Shown here piece by piece: positions 26,201 through 39,394 of a stretch of 64,000 bases of DNA. Position 1 is the stretch's first letter; each line of letters begins with the position of its first letter. A program made the position numbers and the translations under genes. The DNA is from Sialis fuliginosa (Eukaryota > Arthropoda > Insecta > Megaloptera > Sialidae), in NCBI GenBank assembly GCA_961205875.1, contig OY540815.1, positions 23,559,638 through 23,623,637 of the forward strand, given 5' to 3'. The notes beneath the pieces were generated by a model. It was not told the DNA's origin. It did no database searches and saw only the letters and a program-made list of their open reading frames with translations.

Positions 26201-29200
26201 ACCACTGTACATCTCAGCATCCCAACAATTAAAACGCCTAAGAATGTCTGCCTTTGTTCAAAATAATAACTTTTGATTTAATATACATACATTCGTACAT
26301 CTCGGCTTACATTAACTACGTTCTAAAGTGTTAATATGTTTACATCAACTACCCGTGTGTATATTATATTAACACATACAGTGCCGCCATTTTTTTTTTA
26401 AATTTAAATCCAGTTTTTCATTTATTTTTGTTAATACGACTGTCATACCCGGTGAATAATGGTAACGATTAGTGTTATAAAAATCTCTTTATTCCCTTAC
26501 CCCCCCCCCCCCCTCCCCATCTTTGACGGTTTAAACCGTCAGTTGCATGAGATCGAAATAAAACTACCTAGAGTTTCAAATCTACTGTATCAACAGACTC
26601 CATTATGCTGCAGTTATTTTAAAAAGACATAAAACATGATACGAAAAAAGTTATTGACTTATGTGAGTAGAAAAAAAAACCCATTGTTGTAAAAACGCTG
26701 GTCCCTCGGGCCAAAGAGCGTCCGGTCAACAGACGAAGTTCTACTCACTCCTACCAACCTTTGGCGAATAAAATATGGTGTCTGTGTCTACGCATATGTT
26801 TTATACTTTGTTGGTAAGCGTGTTCAAACAGATTTGGGCGTCAAATTAATACTTTTTTTTAAGTTAAATCGTTTATTTATACATATTTTTATATTCTTTC
26901 AAATGCTGGGTGTAGAATTTAACTACTGTACATGGAGAAATTAATGTTATTTTAAATGCACACAAATATTTTATTCTCTTGTAAATATTATATTTTTGAA
27001 TTATTGATATTTTATTATCGTATATTAATCCTTAATATATATACAACTCAACGTCTCTCTATCTGTCTGTATGTCCGTAGTGCACTTATAACTCGATTTA
27101 CGTGTATTTTTTTAAGATTTTTTTAGGATATATTTTCTTACGTTAGGAAACATAAGGAATAAGCAGTAAATATTGAACAAAATAATTTAGTAAAGAATTG
27201 TGTAGAATCAAAAGATCTAAAATTAATTCCACTTTTATATTTAAAATTAAAAATATTTGGGTTCTGTTTACGTGGTATTATAATCTGCAAAACATTAACA
27301 CTTATCGATGATTTCATCGTCATAAGTACTTAATGTAGATATAATTTGCCCTTTACAGCATCCAATTTGGTCTTTTAGTTTTGGAAATAACTTTAAATAA
27401 GTTATATACGGTAAAATATTATTAATAACGCATCGTAGCGGGGCAAAGGGAAAGATTCGCATACGCTCTGCTGGCATTCGAACTCCCTCGACTCGGCCAT
27501 TGTCGTTTAATCGTCAATTGTTTATTTTGTTTTCAACAATTAACTTTTTAAATCTAAACAGAACAAAAATTATTTGTTATTTTTGTTCTGATTCGTTTTT
27601 GTTAGGTAATTTAAATGCTGATTAGTTATTATTACAATAGTTAATAACAAATTTAAAAAATATACAATCAAATGTAAAAATGTAGCTTTTATATATTATT
27701 ATAAAAACAGTTAGAATATCGTGTGTCCAATGGACCAAAGATATAACGGTATCTTCTCCCTCTCTCTCTAACGGTCTGTCGCAGATAAATGCGGACAAAA
27801 AGTTTCATAATTTAGAGAAAAGCAAACACCTACCTTTGCGCTGTTGCCAAATGGGCGTAGTCGTTGCAATTCTAATGTCCCCCATCTTTAACCTAGATCG
27901 GTCAGCATTAAATTTCCAAATTTGATAAAGGGTTTATTCAATTTTAGATTTATGGTAATCGTGGTTTGTATGTAGACGAAATTGAACTCTATTTACTGAT
28001 ATAACTTAATACATTATTGTAACTATTGCCAGTGGCGTAGATAGGGGGGGGGGGGGGGTATTAAGATGATCAATCACCCCCCATGAATTTATTTAATGAG
28101 AAATTTTTTTAAACTCGTCTAGTATGAAGAATTAAGACTAAAAAAAAAATTGTATGACCTTTTTTTAGTAATAAGAAGTTAACTAAATACAATTTATATA
28201 ATCAATTCGAAATTACAAATTTTTTATTTCGCAGCCATTATTTCATATCCCCCCTTCCCCCCCATCGCAAAAAGCTATCTACGCTACTGACTATTGCTAT
28301 ACAATTGTATTTTAAACAATTTGAATTCTTATATATTTATTTGTTCTCGCTTGGCACGAAAACTACTGAATCGATTTGTATGAGATTTTCAGTATTCATA
28401 AGTCTAAGAACCTAGAATGTTAATATAAATAATAAGGTATTGGATCATACCCCAGTGTTGGACTCTTGTTGAATTAAATGTACTAAATTAGAAATATTTG
28501 TTGATATTTGATTACAACTGTCATTACTGAATCACTAGACTCTAAAAACAGCTTAATTTGATGACAATCGGCCAATGGGTGTCAAAATAGTGGACATTTA
28601 AACTAATTTATTAGTGTAGAATCTGTTTTACATTGTTTCAAATTTGACGATTTTTTTTTATATCTTTTGTGTCGTAGTACTTATCATTAGCAAGTGTCCA
28701 TCACTGCGTGTCCATTACTGGTTTTACTTTATCCATTACTGGAGAAAAAACATAAACAAAATAAAAGGTATAATTTTTAAACAAACAGAATTTGGTAATT
28801 AAATTGATTTAATAAAGATTCACTTGTTTTATTAGTAATATGAGTTCATGAGAATTACAAAAAAGAAGCCAACCAATCCCAAAAAACAATATTCCTTGCT
28901 CTTAAGTGCCAATACCTTAATTGTTTTAAGGAATTTCTATTTAATAAATTATGAAAACAGATCATATCCCAAATAACAAAATTCATCCTGAATGAGCACA
29001 TTACATGAAATATGTATAAGAGGTGATGAAACAAAGACAAAAAACGACAGCTATCAGTTGCAGATGAACACAAGAAACTACACTCTATCGCGGAATACTG
29101 TAACTAACGTTTACTGCAAACTGCAACCTGGAGACATTCGGAAATACTTGAATCAAAATACATTATTACTAGACACTTTATCTTTGGATCAATCACCAGT

Positions 29201-32200
29201 GCAAAAATATTAGTGACTCAAGGCTTCTGGGTGAAACTAGGGACTTATATAACCGGATATAGTGTAAAAAAATTAATATTAGATCCAGGATGTTATTTTA
29301 AGCAAAAAACTTCATATAAACATGTATCCTAAAATTCTTCATGAAGGAGCTACAGCCTTCCAAAAATTTTGCTCAAAATTAGTGTTTATTTTGATATCTA
29401 AACCCATTGTATTATAGTTAATAATAGGCATGATGCCACTAACAAAGGATCACTGAAATTATGATTTTAAATAATGAAATAGGTTAAAAAGATTCTAAAA
29501 AATATATTTATTTTTATATTAAAAGCGAGATTTTGTTAAAATAAAAACACAAAATACAGCAATCCGCCATGTTAGATGAAACACCAATCAGAGTGAATGA
29601 CGTCACACCTAAGTAAACATAATTTTTGTTTCATTAATATCTGCATTTTGTGGTTTTAAATTATCAATTTGTTCAGTTTTGTGTTACCAAAACTAAAACC
29701 GAGAAACGTTAGCGATGGAACAAGGATTTATTATTGTTGACAAGGAGTGTGACGTCACAAATGCGTCATGACACCTGCGAGCGTTTTGGCGTCGAATTCA
29801 AAATTAAGGGTCAATTTTAGTGATTAAACCTTTATTTTCTGCAGAAATAAGTATATTTATGGAAATAGGAGACACGTAGAATCATCATAGAATAGTTTTT
29901 TTTTAAATTAGGTGATATATAATACATATAAATAAAGTTAGGTTTACTCCTAAACGAATTCTGGGTACGCCAATGTATTGTACAACTATCCACCTTGAAT
30001 CTTTTTGTAAATGAAACACATAAAAAAACTAAATCAATTTATTATATCAGATTTTTCGTATAGAAGAAAATAGCTACAGATTTGTAGTTAGACTCAATGT
30101 GTTACATTCAATATTTCTATTTCGTTTGTATGACTCCGTTAGGAAAACAAAAAAATTAAAATAAAAAAGAAACGCGAGGAGAAGACGATTTGAACAAAAC
30201 TAATAAAGCCTTTTCAAAGAACTTTTTAAAAGGAGAACGATTTAGGTTCTGAAATAAATGGGCATTATTTAAACCACCTGACAATTTTCTTTCGCGTAGA
30301 TTGGAAATATATCTCTACATTACATAGTTTTTATGTCTACTTAAGGTATTGATCTTTTTGTATATGAAACATAATGTGTCTTTCATTAAATTTAAAATTT
30401 AAAGTAAACTTATAAATTATAAAACACATATATTCAGAACAAGGTTTATTCAAAGTAATGAAAAACTAGAAATACAACACTTCCATGACAGAATGTTTGT
30501 AAAGAAGCGTGAACAAATCATCCGTAAAAGTAATAGAGTGCGACTTACAGGCAAACAACGTGTGCGAGTGCAACAACTAGAGTCGGCGAGGCCATAATAT
30601 ACAGCCAAATGATACTTATTTTTTACTTTTAATTATTAACAAAATAAAAAATTCCATCAAATGTTCTGCAAACTAAATTTTTCGAAATCAATAATCTTAA
30701 GATTTTTGAAATAATTTTATTTGTATTATTTTTTTACTTTCGTGAATTTTCATTAATTTTACAATGTAAGCAATGTCTTTTTTAAGCATGTTTTGTTGAG
30801 GAACGTATCTACGACGTAAAAAGAAACTCTAATGTATTACAATTTTAATTTTTGTACGACATATGATCTATAAAATTGTATAGTACATCAAACAGTACAT
30901 AAAATATAATGAAATGAAGTTCTATCGGTAAACAAACTTTTTTTATTTACATAGATATAACTCCACACATTTTTATATGCTTGCATATTACATAACTTAA
31001 TTATTTTTCAACGTAAATACGTGTCATTTTTTATGAGGATGTACTAAAAATGTGTTATACCTGTCATAAAATGTGTACAAGAACATAACACTAATTTATG
31101 GAAGAAATAGTTTAAAACTACGAGAATTCAAATTTTAAATTCTAAAATAGTGTTGTAAAGAACAACCAGCACATAAAATAAACTTATAAATTAGTTTTGT
31201 CTTTTGAATATACGACAAGGGGTTGCCTCATACACTTACTTATGTATTTTCCTGTCGACATTTTCTTATTTCAACTTGGTACATTTATTTTTTTTTAAAT
31301 ACAAAAATGCATATTTTCATATATTGATCATATTATTGAAGTAAAACTTCTTTAGCGAGACTAGAGAATTGAAATGACCTCGACAGATTTTAATATGAAA
31401 CGGTAAGGAGACTGTACATAAAGATATGCATACAAGTCACTTTACGTCGGTTATGCGTAGGAGAGATGAGTAGATGTATAAAAGAAAGATGGATGAATGC
31501 GTACAAGTCACTGTACGTCGGTTATGCGTAAGAGAGATGAGTAGATGTATAAGAGAAATATGGGCGAATGCGTACAAGTCACTGTACGTCGGTTATGCGT
31601 CAGAGAAAGAGAGAGCTATTAGTAAATGTATAAGAGAAAGATGAATGAATAGCGAATGCGATCAAGTCACTTTACGTCGGTTATGCGTAAGAGAGATTAG
31701 TAGATGTATAAGAGAAAAATGGGTGAATGCGTACAAGTCACTGTACGTCGGTTATGCGTAAGAGAGATGAGTAAATGTATAAGTCACTTTACATTGAAGT
31801 CAAGTTACGTGTTTTTTTTACACTATTTTTGTGTTAAAATAATACGTTTGATTATTCATTTAATAATCGTTTAATTTATTTATTAAATTCACATGTTTTA
31901 TGAAAACAATATAAGTTTCACTTCAACCGTGCGCTTATGTGGGTGAGGCAAACGCCATTTTTTTATATTAACTAATATCTAATTATAATTACATAGTCCC
32001 GTCTTGACCCCCCCCCCCCTCTTGTACTAACAAATAAATATTAGTTGGCCGTTTATTCAATTTAAACCTAAAGGAAACAAATTTTTATCCCAGAGAAATC
32101 CAATAGTAAATTTATAAATATTTTAAAATTATCTTGACTTGAACGAAACCAATACAATTTTAACGCCACAAATGTAATGTCTTTACATTTATAACCGAAC

Positions 32201-35200
32201 AAATATATTACGTGTGTACACTGTGCAACAAAGATAGACTGTTTGTTTTATAGGTTTATCTTGTTACCCATCTCTCTCAAACATAAACACATAAAACGTA
32301 CGTGTTTTGTAAAAGTGCAAGAATTGCAGAAGAAGCAAATCTACATTGAATAGGGCTATCCAATCTTTAACAATAAAAAGTATTTAATAATTTTGACTTT
32401 GGGCCCAAGTTTGGTCCAATATTGGGTTATTAAATGTGCTGAATTAGAAATATTTGTTGATATTTGATTACTACCATTTCTGAATATTAATCTATATACA
32501 TTTAACTGTCTTACAGCGTAATTTGATGACAATCGGCCAATAGGTATGAAAATGGTGGACTTTAAACTAATTATTAGTATAATTTATTTATTAATTATTA
32601 TATTATCATAGCAACTGCTTTACATTGTTTCAAATTTGACTGATTCTTTCTTTTATATTTTTTGTGTTATAGTACTTATCATTTAGCAAGTGTCCCTTAC
32701 TGGTTTTATCTTTGTCATTACTGGAAAAAAAACATGAACAAAATAAGAGGCTATAATTAAAAAAAAAAACTATATTTGGTGAATTTAATAATTAAATTGA
32801 TTAAATAAAGAGTTACTTGTTTTATTAGTACTGTTATATCGACCATATCTGGTGCCTTTACCTTAAATTATCACGCATAAAAATGTAATTTAAATAATAA
32901 CGAAAAAGTTATCTATTTTTACGTAATATGATAAAAATGAATATTGAATTAACTATTTGCAACTTGGACAAAATATCAACTGAGAAAAATCAAGATTGAT
33001 AGCAGGTTCAGAGGAACAGATAATAATTCTATTCTCAATCTATTGTAAGTTGGTCACCATTAATAGTCTGCGAGAATTTGTGGTTGCGAAGTTGGCAACC
33101 CTACTCCTGGAATTGAAAACTTAAGATTCATGTGTCAGTAAGGTCAAACACAGACCTTCCTGCAATCTTAAGTGGGGGTGATGTCCCCCCTATTCTTTTC
33201 TTTGATCTCCTCTTCCTAATGCTACACTAGAAGAAATTCAATTGGAAGGCAAATATGCGTTAGCAATATCATGTAAATATTTTTCAATTGTATACAAATA
33301 AAATACTGTTTTGTAAAAGAATTAAAGGATTTTTTTATCTCTATAAAAAATTTACAATATTCAAATAATTCATTTTGAAACTTTTTATCTTCTTTTTTCT
33401 GAAATAAGAATATGAGTGAGTGAGAAAGATCAATAAAGAATCTCACGTCCTTTTTAGAGTTCTGTAGAAAACTAGGAACTATTATAATTCCGCTCCGTCC
33501 GTCCTTCTGTCTGTCTGTCTATATAAATTTTATACCGACTAAATTATATTTTAATTATATACCTCAAGTCATAAACAGTCTGTATGCATGGCCATAGGTG
33601 TCCGTAGAAAATTATCATGGGGTATTTGTGTATGATTTAAATTGACGACAAAAATATCCCAAAAGCCTATTCGATTTATAATAAATTTAATTTAATTTAA
33701 ATAAAATCATCTATTAATTAGAATTCCCACGCCCCATATGTTGTTATCTACGGGCGCCTATGTGTTTTCATATCAGTTTTACGCGAATGTCTGTAATAGA
33801 AAAACTAATTAACTAACGTGATACAGACATAAAATCCTAGAGTAGAGAGTACACGCGATATTATGAATAAAATAAAAAAACAAGAAATGAAATTGAAAAA
33901 TAAAACGTTACAAAATCACCCAGCTCTTATAAAATTTCTACCACAGTTTGATTGCGTTTATTAATTTAGAAATATATTGTTCTTTAGAAGATAGTTGAGA
34001 GAATAAGGTTGCAACTTGTTAATTATTTGTTAAGTTATTAAAAGAACTTGTGCATATCGGATTTTTTTTAATATTTTTTTTTTAATTAATTAATAATTCA
34101 TTTAAATTTCAGATGGATTTTCGAGATTATGCATTATGCGGACGGACAGACAGATTGGCAAATGAGTTTCAATAATAAATCGAGTATTTTTTTGTTTTTA
34201 TGCCATAGTAAAAGAAAAAAATCATTGGTACCAAAAATGACCTTAATAATTAATATTTTTTTATTATATATTATTATTTATTATATTATAGGAGAACACA
34301 GCTGTGAAGGGTCACTAAATTTTATCGAGGACCTTATGTATTTTTAGTTATTTTAAAATAGAACCTTTTCATTTTTAAAATAACCTCAAAAAACCTAATT
34401 TTTGAAAATGAATATTAGTTTTTTTGAGTTTATTTTCAAAATTAATTGAATAAGGTACTATTTTGACCTCAAATTCGCATTCAGCGCATTTTATAATCTG
34501 TATACATAATATGTAACTTTTTTCGTCTAAAAAGTGTACATTGCGATTTGTTATATTTGCAGTCCAATTGAATCTAAGGGACATTTATTATTTGTACGTG
34601 CTAAACAGCATTGAAAGGGTGAAAAACACCCTCAAAATTTGAATTTTAAATACTAATTAATACGTCATTAATTCATGTTGCCTTGGAAGCAAATGCAACT
34701 AAATTCAAATTGTCAAATTAGTTATTCTACGAATGTATATTATGTTTTTAACATTAGGACATTAGAAAACTAATATTTATATACAAATGGCAATAACAGC
34801 TGTAACCGTCGAAAGTATATATGTTTTATATTTTTTATATTCATAGTATTAGGTTATATAAATAAAATATTTAAAACAAAATTATATTTAATAAAAAGAT
34901 AGAAAAAACATGGAAGTCATGTATGGTTCTCTATACCGATATTTAATAATTATAATAATATAAGCAACTGAAGACAATTTTAACAGTAATACGTGACAAT
35001 CGACATAATAAACAATAAAAACAGTTAGAGTTTGCTGACATATAGAGTATTGTAAGCTCTGTAATCCATAGAGCGAGTCACACAGTTAACGAAGGAAACA
35101 GATTTGTAAAGGATCTCTGAAAAGACGGCAATGTATAAAGAATATCTAACTTGTTTACTGTAATTAAAGTACAGTATCTCTTTATAACATACATAAGTTG

Positions 35201-38200
35201 CGCTTACATTATATATTATTATACTTGAAAGGGTAGGTACCTACCTTGTTTATCTAATTTTCAAATAGCATTTTTATAAAGCTTAACATTGTAATAGAAT
35301 TTTATATACATATCTACAAGTAACTTTTTACCCACTTCTAACTGTCGTATGGTGACAATGCATAAGGTACTGGCACCAGTCTTGGATATGACCCCAGTAA
35401 TAGCTATTTTTTAATTATTTCTGAATATTAATCTATATACATTTAACTGTCTTACAGCGTGATTTGATGACAATCGACCAATATGTGTCAAAATGGTGGA
35501 CATTTAAACTAATTATTAGTATAATTTATTTATTAATTATTATATTATCATAGCAACTGCTTTACATTGTTTCAAATAAGACGATTCTTTCTTTTATATT
35601 TTTTGTGTCGTAGTACTTATCATTAGTGTCCATCACTACGTGCTGGTTACTGGTTTTACTTTATCCATTACTGGAGAAAAAACATAAACAAAATAAAAGG
35701 ATTTTGGTAATTAAATTGATTAAATAAAGAGTTACTTGTTTTATTAGTAACTAGCTGCTACCCGCGGCTTCGCTCGCGTGGATTTCGAAACCCCCATCCC
35801 CATGATATTTTTTCCGCCGGATCGAATGAAACTAATTACAACTCTTCATATGTGACAGGGTGTAAAATATAAAATTTTTCTTATTTTTAGTTTTCTTTCA
35901 TTATACAAAATCGTAAATATCTCGGCTCCTATGCGAGATGGAGGGTTGTTTTTCCCCCTAAAACACCCGTTCCCGTGGTATTTTTTCTGCCGGATCGAAT
36001 AAAACCACTTACAACCCTTCCTATGTAAAATATTAATTACTAAAAAAAATTAAAATTTTTCCTCCCCCTTGCAATTCCTTAGGGGTTGATTTTTTGAGAT
36101 ACGAAACAGCCTATGTCCGTCCTCGGGATGCAAGCTATCTCACTGCCAAATTTTATCAAGATCGGTTCAGCGGTTTAGCCGTGAAAAGGTAACAAACAGA
36201 CAGAAAGACAGACAAACACACTTTCGCATTTATAATATTAGTATGGATATGAGTTCATGAAAATTACAAAAAATAAAACCTTGCTCTTATAGCGGCCATA
36301 ACTGGTGCCAGTACCTTAGTTGTTTTTTTATTGATCACCCTGTTTATATGCGATTTAGTATGGGCCACAGTTATAACAATTTTATCTATAGCTAAACAAT
36401 ACGGTTGCATCGAGCCTACTATTCACAAAGCTATGTCGTTCCAGAACCCACGTTACTAATTTATAATTAAACTATTGTTCCGCCAACGAATACATTTTAA
36501 TTTGTTGTTTATTGTGCTCTTTCATTACTTCCGGCTTCGTTCTCTGTTTGTTTCCGTTTCAATATAATTATTTATTTTTAATAATATGTATTTATAATTT
36601 TATAAATACGCTTAACGAGTTGGATGAAAACAATTAAATCTGGGGCAGTGAATAATTTCTATAATACTTTCTTATACGTGCAAAAAAGTATTGTAATAAT
36701 AATAAAAAAATATTGTGTAACATTTTTATAAGTTATACAATAGAATAGAAAAAAAAATTGTCATTTTTGAACTTTTTTTTAAAATTCGCGCCAATCGGAC
36801 AATTTTCAATATTTCCAGTTTTCCGTACGAGGGGACCTTCCTGGCGTAATTCCTGACAATATGTATTTTTATTTTTTTCGATACGACCTTTCGTTCTCGA
36901 GTTAGGTGGCCACTCGTTTACCTACTCATTTTTGTGAAACAATTTTGTGGGCTCTGGAAGGGGGGAATAAAAATACATAGGCACATGAATAAGAGTAGAA
37001 AAAGTTAGCAAATTACGTCTATTTCACGTAAAAAAAAACCCCGAGTTGATAAATTGAAAAATGACTGATCTACAGCGGTTTAAAAAACCGTAATTTTTTT
37101 ATGCTTCAACCTTAAATATTATTATTAAGTTTGTGATAAGTGAATTTGAATGAAAACTGGACGACCACTTCTGCATTTCACTGTACACATACAACAGATC
37201 TAATACAGTTACTTGAACATTCACATCATCAACAGCACTACAGTATAAAGAGTATTTGAAAACGTGCAAACAGCAATAGATCAATTGAAATTTGAAAATC
37301 AATATTTGGTACGTGCTGATTGTAAACTGAAACCAGAGTAATTACTAATAAAACGGTTTGATTTACCTACATTACGATGATGAATATGCCACATGCGTGG
37401 GTGATACAGGTGTTCAAACAAACACGCAAAAATTACTCTAACTATCTACTAAACCAGTGACCCTAAACTATTACTGTCCGGCGAAACCATGATAATAATA
37501 TAATATTTTTTTAATTACTAAAAATTGCAAGCATTTTGGAAGGTATAGTATCAAACTAAAGAAAGTTAGGAAGGGCCTTATCGCCCCTCCCCCCCCCCTT
37601 CACCCCAAAAAATACATTAGTATTCGACTTAATGAAAGAAATGTAACGTAGTCTTTGTCAAAATATATTCTAAAATAAAATAGGACTTGAAAAAAACAAA
37701 AAAAAAGGAACTATTTATATAGACATTTGTGTGACAAAACGTTGGTCCATATCAAGATCACCGCAGAAGCCACAGGACTTGTATAAAAATACAGTATCAA
37801 TTATACTCATATATTAATTTTTTGTTTGTTCCAAGTTAACACAAAATCTACTGAGCCGATTTTGATGATACTTTTACTATCTTAAAGACTAAGATCCTAG
37901 AATTAGTTAAGACTTTATGATAAACTAGCTTCGTTCACGCATAATTTAGGTTAGTAAAAACGACACATTTAGGTAATGTATAATTTACCTAAATGTATGA
38001 TAGCCGAAAAAATAGGTTTTTAGTTTCGCATTTGCACGCTTGATGTCGCGTACAAATATCACACACCTAATACATATTTTGGGATATAAATTAGCCTATG
38101 TCCTTCCTTAGGTTGCTAGCTATATTCCTGCCAAATTTCATCAAGATCGGTTTTGCGGTTTAACCATGAAAAAGGTATTTATTAGGTTATAGGTAGAAAA

Positions 38201-39361
38201 ATTAATCGATATAATTTTCTTTTCAGTTGCGCCAGTATGCTACAGCGAATACACAATAACCTCGACCACCCTAGGCACATCCACCGACCTCTCTAGCAGC
38301 GGTGACATGACGGTCATAGGCGCCTCCCAAGACGAGGTAGTCCGCGTTAGGTGTCGCGTTGCCGCAGACCCTGGAGATGACGTCCAGTTTGTGTGGCAAT
38401 TCAACAATAGTGGCGAAAGCTTTCCAGTCGCGCCGTCTAGGCTAGCCGCGGCAAACGGAAGTGTTTCTGAGCTCATGTACACCCCGACGGGCGAGAGAGA
38501 CTATGGAACTCTGGCGTGCTGGGGCAAGAATGCGGTGGGAACCCAAAGGACGCCGTGCGTGTTCCAAATTGTGCCTGCAGGTGAGAGTTTACTACAACTG
38601 TTATTTATTTTCAGGATGAAAATTAACATATAAAAGGAAATTATATTTTCTACATGATACGGTTTAACTCGAAAACTACTGAACCGATTTGTATGCAGTT
38701 TTCACTAAAATGCACTCTAATTTCTAAACTATCAATGTAAAAATCTGAAAAAATTCCAGAAAATTGTAACGAACACTGTCGAAATTTTTTTGGACCTCAG
38801 TCCCATAGACTGGAAAATGAACTCACATTTTTTTTCACTTACCCCATTGAGTGGGGTGTCTTTATATAGGTCTCCTAAAATGCAACAAAAAATGTTAAAT
38901 GACCTTTTGATTTTAACCCATTTGCATTCCAATGTCGTTTCTTAACTATAGATTTTAAAAATCTAAAAAAAATCAGAATGTAGCTTTTAATTAGTAATTT
39001 CAATAAAAAAAATTATAACGAACACTGTAGCAAAAATAGTTTATGAAAAATTTTGAAATAATAATTCAAGAAATGTCAAATTGTGGAAATTTGCTTATTC
39101 AAAAAAAAATTTTTTTAATTTTACGACATATTTTTTCAGAATTGCCTACAATATGTATGTGGTTTCATTCTAGTACAACAAAAATTACTAATACCAGCCC
39201 TGATATCACTTAATCAAATTAAATAATTTCAAACAAAAGATTTCTAATATAACCCATTGGAATTAATTATATGTAAACGACAATTGTTTACTCCAAAAGT
39301 AAAACCTTCATGTTATTCATTAAATGCTCAATGCGTACATCATCAGAAGTAAGTACACACA

Positions 39362-39394
<33 letters not shown>

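Larger units (their letters stand above)
19335..38226 (+). other. Side intron, 18.9 kb
   Basis: Non-coding, holding the 190-bp tandem array, hAT MITEs, a large hairpin, a minisatellite and several TAAGGTA-ended MITEs (separate entries). GC-richer unassigned pockets at 20480-20690 and 27720-27900 may be conserved non-coding elements. 24200-25620, 29910-31400, 32870-35360 and 36320-37900 show only AT-rich sequence, short homopolymers and old repeat fragments. Confidence 0.75.

Noticed and set aside
38240-38482. 80-codon minus-strand ORF over a side exon
   Set aside because: Antisense shadow of the GC-rich Ig exon on the + strand.
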